This document shows, piece by piece, positions 52,279-62,874 of a stretch of DNA of 64,000 nucleotides. The DNA lies in assembly GCF_016405885.1 (NCBI RefSeq), contig NZ_JAEKGC010000002.1, forward strand, positions 62,001 to 126,000, written 5' to 3'. The first letter of the stretch is position 1. Each line of letters opens with the position of its first letter. The translations under genes were made by a program, and so were the position numbers. The notes beneath the pieces were generated by a model that was not told where the DNA came from, ran no database searches, and worked only from the letters and a program-made list of their open reading frames with translations. Source of the stretch: Arthrobacter sp. MSA 4-2 (GTDB lineage: Bacteria; Actinomycetota; Actinomycetes; Actinomycetales; Micrococcaceae).

Positions 52279-53070
52279 GTGAAGGCACTATCTCAGAGGC
52301 GGCGCCACCCCCTAGCAGCAATCGCCCTGCTGCTGATGGCGTTGCTCATGGTCGGCGGAATCTACTCCGCAGCAAGCTCAGCCAACCAGGCCCAGGCCCA
52401 GACCGAGTCCTTCTCCGCGAATGACGCCGAGGAAGGCGAAAAGCTTTTCGCCGCCAACTGCGCCTCCTGCCATGGCCTGGGCGCCTCGGGCTCCTCGGCG
52501 GGCCCCTCCCTCGTCGGCGTTGGTGCCGCCTCGGTTGACTTCCAGGTCGGCAGCGGACGCATGCCGCTTCAGATGGACGGCCCGCAGGCGCAGGTCAAGC
52601 CGGTTCAGTTCACCGAAGAGCAGACCCGCCAGCTCGCCGCCTATGTCGCCACCCTGGGCGCCGGTCCGGCCATCCCCGACGAGGAAATCCTCGACGCCTC
52701 CGAAGGTGATCCCGCCAACGGTGGAGAACTCTTCCGCGTCAACTGCGCCATGTGCCACAATGCTGCGGCAGCCGGCGGTGCCCTGACCCGCGGCAAGTTC
52801 GCCCCCTCGCTTGAAGGCTCGAGCGAGAAGCACATCTACGAGGCCATGGTCACCGGCCCGCAGAACATGCCCGTCTTCAACGACGCGAACATCTCCCCCG
52901 AGGACAAGCGGGACGTCATCGCGTTCCTGAAGACCATCGAAGAGCAGGGTTCCCCGGGTGGAGCCGACCTCGGGTCGCTGGGCCCGGTCTCCGAAGGCCT
53001 GTTCATCTGGGTCGCCGGCCTTGGCGTCGTCATCGCCTTCACGGTCTGGCTTACGTCGCGGTCGTCCTGA
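52279..53070 (+). CDS. qcrC: Di-haem cytochrome c subunit of the bc1 complex
   Basis: The 263-residue protein has an N-terminal membrane anchor, two cytochrome c domains with haem sites C61-x2-C64-H65 and C156-x2-C159-H160, and a C-terminal transmembrane helix (LFIWVAGLGVVIAFTVWL). This is the actinobacterial diheme cytochrome that passes electrons from bc1 directly to the aa3 oxidase without a soluble cytochrome c. It starts at a GTG. Confidence 0.96.
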   Translation: MKALSQRRRHPLAAIALLLMALLMVGGIYSAASSANQAQAQTESFSANDAEEGEKLFAANCASCHGLGASGSSAGPSLVGVGAASVDFQVGSGRMPLQMDGPQAQVKPVQFTEEQTRQLAAYVATLGAGPAIPDEEILDASEGDPANGGELFRVNCAMCHNAAAAGGALTRGKFAPSLEGSSEKHIYEAMVTGPQNMPVFNDANISPEDKRDVIAFLKTIEEQGSPGGADLGSLGPVSEGLFIWVAGLGVVIAFTVWLTSRSS

Positions 53071-53144
53071 TCTGCTGGACCCATCCAGCACCCCGGTTTA
53101 CACGAATTACACATTGAAGCATCTAAAGAAGGATAAGAGGGATC

Positions 53145-54170
53145 ATGGCCGACAATAGTCACGGCAGCCCGGATACGTCGGTCACCGTAGCTACGCCGGG
53201 CCAGGGCGGGGTCGACACGTTCACCAACCCGGGCCTCCCGCCGCACCGCCCGCGGCTTGCGGACACGGATCCACGTGCCGAGAAGAGGGCGGAGCGGCAG
53301 GTTGCCCTCCTGTTCTTCATCTCCGTACTCGGCACGCTCCTGTTCTTCTTTGCCTACTTCTTCATTCCGCTGAACGACACTATCGAGCAACTGCGGCTTC
53401 AGAACCTCGCCCTCGGCCTGGGCACCGCCTTCGCGATGCTGGGCATCGGCGTCGGCATCGTCCACTGGGCCAAGACGCTCATGCCTGACCACGAGCTGAC
53501 CGAGGAACGCCACGCCGTTACCGACGAGAAGGACCGCGCGGAGGCCGAGCAGATCGTCGGCACGATCCTCGACGAGAGCGGCATCAAGCGCCGCCCGCTG
53601 ATCCGCAACACCCTCATCGGTGCGGCGCTCCTGGCCCCGCTGCCCGCCATCGCGATCTTCCGCGATCTCGGCCCGCTGCCGGGTGACGCCCTGAAGCACA
53701 CCTTCTGGGACGCCGGCATGCGCCTCACCCGTGACCCCAGCGGAACCCCGATCAAGGCCTCGGACGTCACCGTCGGTTCGGCCTTCCACGTCATCCCCGA
53801 AGGCCTCAACGAGGCCGAGAACAAGCTCGAGGAGAAGGCGAAGGCTGTTGTCCTGCTGATGCGCCTGGACCCCGAATCCCTGAACCCCTCGGAAGGCCGG
53901 GAGGACTGGGGATACGACGGAATTGTTGCGTATTCTAAGATCTGCACGCACGTTGGCTGCCCGGTAGCGCTCTACGAACAGCAGACCCACCACCTGCTGT
54001 GCCCGTGCCACCAGTCGACCTTTGACCTCGAACAAGAGTGCAAGGTCATCTTCGGCCCGGCCGCACGACCGCTCCCCCAGCTTCCCATCGACGTTGACGA
54101 TGAGGGCTACCTCATTGCCAGGAGCGATTTCCAAGAACCCGTAGGACCTAGTTTCTGGGAGCGAGGCTGA
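53145..54170 (+). CDS. qcrA: Rieske iron-sulfur subunit of the bc1 complex
   Basis: The 341-residue protein has three N-terminal membrane helices (about 53-75, 90-108 and 155-172) and a Rieske domain. The 2Fe-2S ligands are Cys267, His269, Cys286 and His289, with Cys272 and Cys288 able to form the stabilising disulfide. Three N-terminal helices are typical of actinobacterial QcrA. It ends two bases before qcrB. Confidence 0.97.
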   Translation: MADNSHGSPDTSVTVATPGQGGVDTFTNPGLPPHRPRLADTDPRAEKRAERQVALLFFISVLGTLLFFFAYFFIPLNDTIEQLRLQNLALGLGTAFAMLGIGVGIVHWAKTLMPDHELTEERHAVTDEKDRAEAEQIVGTILDESGIKRRPLIRNTLIGAALLAPLPAIAIFRDLGPLPGDALKHTFWDAGMRLTRDPSGTPIKASDVTVGSAFHVIPEGLNEAENKLEEKAKAVVLLMRLDPESLNPSEGREDWGYDGIVAYSKICTHVGCPVALYEQQTHHLLCPCHQSTFDLEQECKVIFGPAARPLPQLPIDVDDEGYLIARSDFQEPVGPSFWERG

Positions 54171-54172
54171 CC

Positions 54173-55855
54173 ATGAGCAGCTCAACCGCGATAAACGCCT
54201 ACCAACCAAAAACCCGCGTCGGCCGGGTCACCAACTTCGTCGACTCACGGGTCGGCGGCTCCGGAATGGTCAAGGAGTTCGGCCGGAAGATCTTTCCGGA
54301 CCACTGGACCTTCATGTTCGGCGAGGTGGCGCTGTACACCTTCGTCATCCTGCTGATCTCGGGGACCTTCCTCACCTTCTTCTTCGACCCCTCGATGGCG
54401 GAGACACACTACGACGGCAGCTACCTGCCCCTGCGTGGTGTTGAGATGTCGGTGGCCTACGCCTCCTCGCTGGACATCTCCTTCGACGTCCGCGGCGGCC
54501 TCTTCATGCGCCAGGTGCATCACTGGTCGGCGCTGCTGTTCGTTGCAGCGAACGCCGTGCACATGCTCCGCGTCTTCTTCACCGGTGCGTTCCGCCGCCC
54601 CCGCGAGCTCAACTGGGTCGTCGGCACCACGCTTCTCATCATGGGCCTGGCCGCCGGCTTCACCGGCTACTCGCTCCCCGATGACCTGCTGTCCGGCAAC
54701 GGCCTGCGCATCATCGACGGCGTCGTGAAGTCCATCCCGGTGGTCGGAACCTACATCAGCTTCTTCCTCTTCGGTGGAGAGTTCCCCGGCACCGCGATCA
54801 TCGGACGTCTCTACGTCCTTCACATCCTCCTAATCCCGGCCGTCATCCTGCTGCTGATCGGTATGCACCTGTTCATGGTGGTCATCCACAAGCACACCCA
54901 GTACCCCGGCCCGGGACGCACCAACACCAACGTCGTTGGCTACCCGGTCGGCCCGGTCTACGCCGCAAAGGCCGGTGGATTCTTCTTCATCGTCTTTGGC
55001 ATCGTCGCCGCCATCTCCGCAGCGTTCACGATCAACCCGATCTGGAACTACGGCCCGTACGACCCCTCCCCCGTGTCGGCAGGTACGCAGCCCGACTGGT
55101 ACATCGGCTGGGTCGACGGCGCGCTGCGCCTCATGCCGGGTACCGTGGGGAACTGGGACTTCGAGTGGAACATTCCGTTCCCCTGGGGCGTCAACACGCT
55201 CTCGCTGAACGTGCTCTTCCCGGCGCTCGTGCCGGCTGGCATCGTCTTCACCCTGATGCTCGCCTGGCCTTGGATCGAGTCCTGGGTGACCAAGGACAAG
55301 CGGGAACACCACCTGCTCGACCGTCCCCGCAACGCCCCCACCCGCACCGGGGTCGGCGTCGCCGGCGTCGTGTTCTACTGCGTCATGTGGGCCGCTGCGA
55401 GCTCCGACCTGATCGCTACGCACTTCCTCGTCTCCCTGAACGACGTGACCTACTGGCTGCGGATCCTCGTGGTCGTCGGCCCGATCATCGGCTTCATGAT
55501 CGCCCGCCGCGTGGCCCTGGCCCTGCAGCGCAAGGACCGCGAGATCGCCCTGCACGGCCGGGAGACCGGGCGCATCGTCCGCCTGCCGCACGGCGAGTTC
55601 ATCGAGGTGCACGAGCCGGTCGACGAGTACAAGCGCTACCAGCTGGTCAGCTTTGAGTCCCCGCAGGTCTACGCCCCCGTGGCGGATGCCAACGGCCACG
55701 TCAGCCGCTCGGAGAAGCTGCGCAGCCGCGCATCACGGTTCTTCTTCGAGGACCGGGTCGCCCCGGTCACTCCGTCGGAACTGACCGCGGCGCACTCCGG
55801 TCACCACGGCGAGATCGCGGGCGCCCAGGACCGGGAGTCGATCGCAAGCCACTAG
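54173..55855 (+). CDS. qcrB: Cytochrome b subunit of the bc1 complex
   Basis: The 560-residue protein has eight or nine membrane helices. Haem-b histidines are in QVHHWSALLFVAANAVHMLR and LLLIGMHLFMVVIHKHTQYP, and the quinol-site motif reads PDWY in GTQPDWYIGWVDGALRL, the actinobacterial form of PEWY. The hydrophilic C-terminal extension of about 120 residues is also characteristic of the phylum. QcrB is the target of several anti-mycobacterial drugs. A strong terminator follows. Confidence 0.97.
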   Translation: MSSSTAINAYQPKTRVGRVTNFVDSRVGGSGMVKEFGRKIFPDHWTFMFGEVALYTFVILLISGTFLTFFFDPSMAETHYDGSYLPLRGVEMSVAYASSLDISFDVRGGLFMRQVHHWSALLFVAANAVHMLRVFFTGAFRRPRELNWVVGTTLLIMGLAAGFTGYSLPDDLLSGNGLRIIDGVVKSIPVVGTYISFFLFGGEFPGTAIIGRLYVLHILLIPAVILLLIGMHLFMVVIHKHTQYPGPGRTNTNVVGYPVGPVYAAKAGGFFFIVFGIVAAISAAFTINPIWNYGPYDPSPVSAGTQPDWYIGWVDGALRLMPGTVGNWDFEWNIPFPWGVNTLSLNVLFPALVPAGIVFTLMLAWPWIESWVTKDKREHHLLDRPRNAPTRTGVGVAGVVFYCVMWAAASSDLIATHFLVSLNDVTYWLRILVVVGPIIGFMIARRVALALQRKDREIALHGRETGRIVRLPHGEFIEVHEPVDEYKRYQLVSFESPQVYAPVADANGHVSRSEKLRSRASRFFFEDRVAPVTPSELTAAHSGHHGEIAGAQDRESIASH

Positions 55856-55876
55856 GCCGGCCGCACCGCCAGCCTG

Positions 55877-55912
55877 AAAGGGCCCGGACAGCATTCGCTG
55901 TCCGGGCCCTTT
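55877..55912 (+). terminator. Strong terminator after qcrB
   Basis: AAAGGGCCCGGACAGC and its perfect 16-bp complement flank the loop ATTC, with a T-rich 3' edge. It lies 22 bases beyond the qcrB stop codon and closes the ctaE-qcrCAB transcription unit. Confidence 0.92.
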
Positions 55913-55927
55913 TGCATCCCCCCGGCG

Positions 55928-56460
55928 TCGAAACTGCAGATCACCACGCTTCCGCGCGTTCTGAGCGTGGTTACGTGCCAACTCGGCGGGGCTATTGCTG
56001 TGCCAGCGCTGCCTACGCGTGGGCCGTCGACTTCCGTCCCCGTCAGCAGCGCCGGCGACGGCGACGTCGAGGCCCGCCCTACACCATCGCCCCTAAGCGC
56101 AGATGACGCCGACTCTGCAGATCACCACGCTTCCGCGCGTTCTAAGGGTGGTCGTCTGCCAAATCGACGGGGCTGTTGCTGTGCCAGCGCTCCCACGCGC
56201 GACCCGTCGACGTCCACCGGCGCCCGGCGCCGGCGACGGCGACGTCGAGGCCCGCCCTACACCACCGCCCCTAAGCGCAAATGACGCCGAATCTGCAGAT
56301 CGCCACGCTTCCCCGCGTTCTAAGGGTGGTTATCTGCCAACTCGACGGATGTTGCTTGCCGGCGCTCCCTATTCGAGAGCGCACACGACGTCGAAACTGC
56401 AGATGACCACGCTTCCGCGCGATCTGAGCGTGGTTAGGTGCCAACTCGGCGGGGATATTG
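55928..56460. repeat. Four-copy tandem array of a structured intergenic repeat
   Basis: Four copies of an element of about 60 bases are centred on CTGCAG at 55934, 56115, 56293 and 56397 (periods 181, 178 and 104). Each contains ACCACGCT or a close variant, a loop TCCGCGCGTTCTG, and AGCGTGGT or a close variant, so it can fold into a hairpin. An outer imperfect arm pairs the left CGA...TGCAGAT side with the right TGCCAACTCG side. Copies 1 and 2 also share about 100 bases of spacer (including GTCGAGGCCCGCCCTACACC), so the array arose by tandem duplication. Open frames crossing it are not protein-like. Confidence 0.85.
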
Positions 56461-56490
56461 CGACGCCAGGACGCGCGGCCGGCGGCCCAG

Positions 56491-56526
56491 CGCGCCCGAA
56501 GTCCCCAACGCGCCCGAAGTCCCCAA
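56491..56526. repeat. Two perfect 18-bp direct repeats
   Basis: CGCGCCCGAAGTCCCCAA occurs twice in direct succession (56491-56508, 56509-56526), followed by a purine-rich low-complexity tract to about 56600 made of GCGAGGA/GGGCGC units. No gene is supported here. Confidence 0.85.
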
Positions 56527-56654
56527 CGCATGGCAGGACGCGAGGAGCGCACGGGAGGACGCGAGGAGGGCGCGAGGAGGGCGCAGGGAGGCGCGAGAGG
56601 AGCGCACAGGAAGACCCTACAAGCCCCAGGAGCTACCGGGAGGGCGGAGGTGGC

Positions 56655-57449
56655 CTAGCGCAGCCTGTTGGAGGTGTACGCCCGTGGCGTGCGCACGCCG
56701 GGGCGCTGCAGCGGCACCCAGAGCTTGTAGCGGTCGGCCCGGTAGTAGGACACGGAGTAGTCAACCATGGCGCGGGCAACGTAGGCGTGGCGCTGGATCT
56801 TGAGCAGCGGAGCACCCATCTCGACGTTCAGGAGGCGTGCTATGGACGGTGAGGCCGCCGTCGCCTCGATGGTGTCCTCCCCCCACTCCATGACCAGCCC
56901 GTACTTCTCGCTCAGAACGTTGTAGAGGGAAGCCGGCGGAGGGTCATCGAGGATTCCCCGCACCCGGTGCGCCGGAATGAAGTTCTCGTCGACGCTCATG
57001 GGCTCGCCGTCGGCGAGCAGCTGCCGCCGGAAACGCACCACCGGCTGCCCCAGCTCGAGCTGCAGTTCCCGCGCGATCAGGGGTGTGGCGCCGATCTGCT
57101 CGAAGCTGAGCACGTGCGCATCCGGGACCATGCCCCGGCGGAGCATCTCCTCGCTGTAGGAGGTGAGCTTCATCTGCAGGTCCACCTTTGCATGGGCCAC
57201 GAACGTCCCCAGGCCCACGATCCGCTCCAGGACTTCCTCGGCGACCAGGGCGTCGATCGCGTGGCGCACCGTCATCCGGGCGACGCCGAAGTGCATGGAC
57301 AGCTGGCGCTCGGAGGGAATCGGCGAGCCGGGCGCGGCCCGCTCTAGGATGTAGGACCTCAGTATTTCGCGCAACTGCACGTGCTTGGCCACGGGTGAGG
57401 CCTCATCGAGGACCGGCACCCCTAGGAGCTTAGGAGCGGTCGCCGCCAC
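56655..57449 (-). CDS. GntR-family (HutC/UTRA subfamily) transcriptional regulator
   Basis: The 264-residue protein has a GntR winged helix (SPVAKHVQLREILRSYILE, GSPIPSERQLSMHFGVARMT, VRHAIDALVAEEVL) and a C-terminal UTRA ligand domain (ATPLIARELQLELGQPVVRF, GAPLLKIQRHAYVARAMVD). HutC-type regulators sense sugars, amino-sugars or histidine intermediates. The GTG at 57449 is preferred, with GGAAAG nine bases upstream; the longer frame is Arg/Pro-rich. It lies between the repeat array and the cytochrome oxidase genes; its target is unknown. Confidence 0.88.
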   Translation of the reverse strand: MAATAPKLLGVPVLDEASPVAKHVQLREILRSYILERAAPGSPIPSERQLSMHFGVARMTVRHAIDALVAEEVLERIVGLGTFVAHAKVDLQMKLTSYSEEMLRRGMVPDAHVLSFEQIGATPLIARELQLELGQPVVRFRRQLLADGEPMSVDENFIPAHRVRGILDDPPPASLYNVLSEKYGLVMEWGEDTIEATAASPSIARLLNVEMGAPLLKIQRHAYVARAMVDYSVSYYRADRYKLWVPLQRPGVRTPRAYTSNRLR

Positions 57450-57551
57450 AATTGCCAGCTTTCCATGGTGGTAGTTCCGGGGCCCGGCAGCCGACCGCCG
57501 GGTGGTTCCGAGTCTATCGAAATTCTTCCGCGGCGGCGGTGCCCCGAAACG

Positions 57552-57585
57552 CCGAAGGACCCGCACCGGGGTGCGGGTCCTTCGG
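57552..57585. terminator. Strong hairpin terminator after ctaF
   Basis: CCGAAGGACCCGCACC and its perfect 16-bp complement, separated by GG, lie 20-53 bases beyond the ctaF stop codon on the minus strand. The U-run is weak, but stem length and place make termination of the ctaC-ctaD-ctaF transcript likely. Confidence 0.8.
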
Positions 57586-57604
57586 GTTCTGCGGGGTTGG
57601 GAGC

Positions 57605-58002
57605 TTAGTGGGCGTGTGCCCCGCGGCTGTACTCGTACACCCAGCCGACCAGGGCGATCACGGTGAAGCCAAGGCCGATGTAGAGAATCCACCAGCCGGC
57701 TGCCAGCCCGAGGAATCCGGCCGCGGCCGACAGGCCGAGGAACAGGGGCCACCAGCTCCAGGGGCTGAAGTGCCCCTGCTCGCCGGAGCCTTCGTGGATC
57801 TCGGCGTCGAGCCGGTCCTCCGGCCGCATGCCGACCCTCTTGCCGGTGAACCCGAGGTAGAACCCGATCATGAGCGCCAGGCCACCGGTCAGGTACAGCC
57901 CGAGGAACCCAACGGGTTCCTGCCATTCCACGAGGAACCCGTAGATGGTGCCGACCAGGAAGAAGAACGGCGCGAGGAGGGAGAAGAGGCGTGTCTCAAT
58001 TT

Positions 58003-58006
<4 letters not shown>
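57605..58006 (-). CDS. ctaF: Cytochrome c oxidase subunit IV
   Basis: The 133-residue membrane protein is the actinobacterial subunit IV, with [40 protein letters not shown] and two further C-terminal helices around a [20 protein letters not shown] loop. It starts at a GTG that overlaps the ctaD stop codon (GTGA), so translation is coupled. Confidence 0.94.
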
Positions 58007-59729
<1,723 letters not shown>

Positions 59730-59730
<1 letters not shown>

Positions 59731-60632
59731 CAGCTGCTCCTGGCAGGGTCAAAGTCGGGGTCGGTGTCCGGGTAGGAGTCGCGGTCATACTCGTCACCGA
59801 GCTGGCCGTCCTCGAGGGTTTCCATCCGGGCGTCGAACTCCTCCTGAGAGACGACTGCCACGTTGAAAAGCATTTCCGAGTGGTACTGGCCGCAGAGTTC
59901 GGCGCATTTTCCATCAAACGTCCCCTCCTGGGTGGGGGTGAGGTTGATGTAGTTGACGCGGCCAGGGTAGAGGTCACGCTTCTGCAGGAAGGCCGGCACC
60001 CAGAAGGAGTGCTGGACGTCGCGGGCGCGGAGCTGAAGCTCGACGCTCTTGTTGACCGGCAGGTAGAGGGTGGGCAGCTTGTCCGGGATGCCGGGCTCGC
60101 CGGTCAGCTCGGCCTGCACTCCGGTGGAGTACTTGTTTTCCTTCACGTAGTTGAAGTCCCAGGACCACTGCTTGCCGCGGACGTCGATGATCACGTCGGG
60201 GTTCTCAACGCGGGTGTCGATGATGCCCTGGTCGCGCTGGGTGAAGTAGAAGAACACCAGCACCATGAACAGCGGGATGGTCAAGTAGAAGATCTCGAGT
60301 GGCAGGTTGTAGCTGAGCTGGCGCGGGTAGCCGGTGTCATTGCGCCGGCGCCGGTAGGCAACCATGCACCAGATGATGAGGCCCCAGGTGATGACGCCGA
60401 CCACGAGAGCCGCGATCCATGAATTCACCCACAGGTCGGTGATCAGCCCGGTGTGGTTGGTGGTGTTCCTGTCCCCCGGCAGCCAGCCATTCTGGGCTTC
60501 CGTTGAACAACCGGACAGCAACAGCGCCCCGGCCAGCGAAATGCTGGAAATCTTTGCGATCCTGGCGCTCTTGCCGCCGGTTCGGTCCTGCGAACTCACA
60601 GACGGACCATCCTTTTCTACGTGCGTTGCCAC
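59730..60632 (-). CDS. ctaC: Cytochrome c oxidase subunit II
   Basis: The 300-residue protein has a lipoprotein-type signal (lipobox LLLSGC at about residue 42), two transmembrane helices, and a cupredoxin domain. The CuA site is [12 protein letters not shown], with the remaining histidine in [11 protein letters not shown]. CuA receives electrons from QcrC. The GTG at 60632 opens the operon ctaC-ctaD-ctaF; an inverted repeat lies 40-52 bases upstream. Confidence 0.97.
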
Positions 60633-60671
60633 CCGCGATCTGATGCAGTTCGGGGTGCCCCTCCAGTTTTA

Positions 60672-60684
60672 CTACTCACTGTAG
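60672..60684 (-). promoter_or_regulatory. CTAC-N5-GTAG inverted repeat upstream of ctaC
   Basis: CTAC-TCACT-GTAG lies 40 bases before the ctaC start codon. It has the same half-sites and spacer length as those before trpD/ctaE and qcrC. Confidence 0.5.
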
Positions 60685-60723
60685 AGCTTACCCGCCGTCG
60701 AAGCCATCGTGTGACATGCGAAA

Positions 60724-60759
60724 GGGCCCGTGGCGTGCCTTTCAGCGTGCCACGGGCCC
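60724..60759 (-). terminator. Terminator after erpA
   Basis: GGGCCCGTGGC and GCCACGGGCCC form a perfect 11-bp stem about 15 bases beyond the erpA stop codon on the minus strand, followed by a short T-rich stretch (CTTTCG). Confidence 0.75.
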
Positions 60760-60773
60760 CCCAAAACCGCAGG

Positions 60774-61160
60774 TCAGTGGAAGGAATCACCACAGGCGCA
60801 GGATCCGCCGGCGTTCGGGTTGTCGATGGTGAATCCCTGCTTGGAGATGGTGTCCTCGAAGTCGATCGAGGCACCGGAGAGGTAGGGAACGCTCATCTTG
60901 TCAACGATTACTTCAACGCCGTCGAAGTCGCGCACGGCGTCGCCGTCGAGGACCCGCTCGTCGAAGTACAGCTGGTAGATCAGGCCGGAGCAGCCGCCGG
61001 GCTGGACGGCCACGCGGAGGCGGAGGTCGGTCCGGCCTTCCTGCTCGAGAAGGCTGCGCACCTTGCCTGCGGCGACCTCGGAGAGCTGCACATCGTGCTC
61101 GGGAAGCGAAGCCGTCGTCTCGTCGGGGGCCGTGGTGGTCTCTGGCGTGGTGGTGCTCAT
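60774..61160 (-). CDS. erpA: Iron-sulfur cluster insertion protein (HesB/IscA/ErpA family)
   Basis: The 128-residue protein has a short flexible Thr-rich start and the A-type carrier fold, with the three cluster-binding cysteines Cys57 (QPGGCSGL), Cys121 and Cys123 (GSCACGDSF). It delivers Fe-S clusters to target enzymes, perhaps including the neighbouring Rieske protein. A GAGAG site precedes the ATG at 61160. It lies upstream of ctaC on the same strand but is separated from it by a terminator. Confidence 0.92.
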   Translation of the reverse strand: MSTTTPETTTAPDETTASLPEHDVQLSEVAAGKVRSLLEQEGRTDLRLRVAVQPGGCSGLIYQLYFDERVLDGDAVRDFDGVEVIVDKMSVPYLSGASIDFEDTISKQGFTIDNPNAGGSCACGDSFH

Positions 61161-61331
61161 GGTGTCTCTCCTAGCCTGGATCCGTTGCTGAACACCGCTT
61201 GCGGCGTTCTGGAGTCCCTTCCATGGTACGCCGCGCATCCCGCGCGGTTAACACCGGAGGCGCGTGAGTGGGGACACCCTGCTCCCCCGGCCGCAGCGGT
61301 GGCCTGCCGGCGGAGGAGCAGGGCGGTCCGG

Positions 61332-62756
61332 TCAGGAGTTGGAGAGGCCGCCCGCGTTGATGCGGGCGAGCAGCAGCGCTTCGGCGAGCACGGCCCGCTC
61401 GAACTCCGCAAGGTGCAGGGATTCGTTGGCGCTGTGCGCCCGCGAATCCGGGTCCTCCACCCCGGTGATCAGGATCTGGGCCGCCGGGAAGAGTTCGGTC
61501 AGGTCGGCGATGAACGGGATGGAGCCGCCCATTCCGGCTTCGACGGCCTCTACGCCCCAGGCTTCCTCCAGTGAGGCGAGGGCGAGCCGCGCTGCGGGGG
61601 CGGAGGTGTCGGTCGAGAACGGGCTGCCGGTCTCGCCGGGGGTGAAGGTGACGCGGGCGCCGAAGGGCGCAGCGGCCTCGACGTGGGCCCGGACCGCCTG
61701 CATCGCCTGCTCCGGGTCCTGCCCGGGTGCCAGCCGGAGGCTGAACTTGGCACGGGCCCGCGGCAGGAGCGTGTTTGAGGACAGCGCGACGCTGGGCATG
61801 TCCATGCCGATGATCGACAGGGCCGGCTTGTGCCACAGGCGGGAGGCGATCGACCCGGTGCCCGCGAGCTGCACACCGTCGAGGACGGAACTGTCGGCCC
61901 GGTAGTCCTCCTCCTTGTAGTCGACCGTGGCGTTGTCGCCGCCGGCCAGGCCGGCGATCGCGATGTCGCCGGCGTCGTCGTGGAAGGTCGCGATCAGCCG
62001 GGCCAGGAGGGTCGGCGCGTCGAGGACGGGGCCGCCGAACATGCCGGAGTGGACGGCGTGGTCGAGCACCTGGACCTCGATAGTGCCGTCGACGAGGCCG
62101 CGGAGGCTGGTGGTCAGGGCGGGAACGCCGACCTTCCAGTTGCTGGAGTCCGCGACGACGATGCCGTCGGCCTCCAGCAGGTCGCGGTGGGTCTCCAGGA
62201 ACGTGCGGAAGGTCGGCGACCCGGCCTCCTCCTCCCCCTCGATGAACAGGGTGACCCCGACGCCGAAGCGGTCGCCCAGCACCTCGGTGAGGGCGCGGAG
62301 GGCGCCGACGTGGGCCATGACGCCTGCCTTGTCGTCGGCCGCTCCCCTGCCGTAGAGGCGGCCGTTGCGTTCGACGGCGGTGAAGGGGTCGCTCTCCCAC
62401 AGGTCCGGATCGCCCGGGGGCTGGACGTCGTGGTGCGCGTACAGCAGCACGGTCGGCTGGCCCGGTGCCGCCGGGCGGCGGGCGACGACGGCGGGCCCGC
62501 CGGGGACGCCGTTGTTGTCGACGCGCAGGATCTGCACGTCCTCGACGCCGGAGTCACGGATCAGCGCGGCGATGGCCTCGGCGCTGCGGTCGAGTTCGCT
62601 CGCGTCGAAGGCCTCCCAGGCGATGCCCCGGATGCCGACGAGGGCCTTGAGCTGGTCGACGGTGGCGGGGAAGGCGGCGGAGACGCTGCGGCGCAGCTCC
62701 TCCGCCGGATGGTCGGGGAGGGAGGACGGCGCGTTGGCCGGTTCGGGAGAAGTCAT
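61332..62756 (-). CDS. M20-family zinc dipeptidase
   Basis: The 474-residue enzyme is an M20 peptidase of the dipeptidase/CNDP type. Metal ligands lie in VLLYAHHDVQPPGDPDLWES (His, Asp) and LYGRGAADDKAGVMAHVGAL (Asp). The catalytic Glu pair is in FIEGEEEAGSPTF. The dimerisation lid follows (HSGMFGGPVLDAP). It hydrolyses dipeptides or N-acyl amino acids; the exact substrate is unknown. Gene position near erpA and pyrD is typical of Arthrobacter relatives. Confidence 0.93.
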   Translation of the reverse strand: MTSPEPANAPSSLPDHPAEELRRSVSAAFPATVDQLKALVGIRGIAWEAFDASELDRSAEAIAALIRDSGVEDVQILRVDNNGVPGGPAVVARRPAAPGQPTVLLYAHHDVQPPGDPDLWESDPFTAVERNGRLYGRGAADDKAGVMAHVGALRALTEVLGDRFGVGVTLFIEGEEEAGSPTFRTFLETHRDLLEADGIVVADSSNWKVGVPALTTSLRGLVDGTIEVQVLDHAVHSGMFGGPVLDAPTLLARLIATFHDDAGDIAIAGLAGGDNATVDYKEEDYRADSSVLDGVQLAGTGSIASRLWHKPALSIIGMDMPSVALSSNTLLPRARAKFSLRLAPGQDPEQAMQAVRAHVEAAAPFGARVTFTPGETGSPFSTDTSAPAARLALASLEEAWGVEAVEAGMGGSIPFIADLTELFPAAQILITGVEDPDSRAHSANESLHLAEFERAVLAEALLLARINAGGLSNS

Positions 62757-62874
62757 GTCTCGACCCTACACACGCTCCTGCCGGCCCCGCAGCCCCGGGC
62801 GGGCGTCCCCGGGAGCGCGCCGGCGGGTGGGCTACCCGTACAGGTGAGGGCCCTCCGACAGGTATCCTGAGGGG

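Noticed and set aside
55928-56460. CRISPR array
   Set aside because: The repeats are about 60 bases and diverged, periods are 104-181, and the spacers are themselves similar. No cas genes are present.
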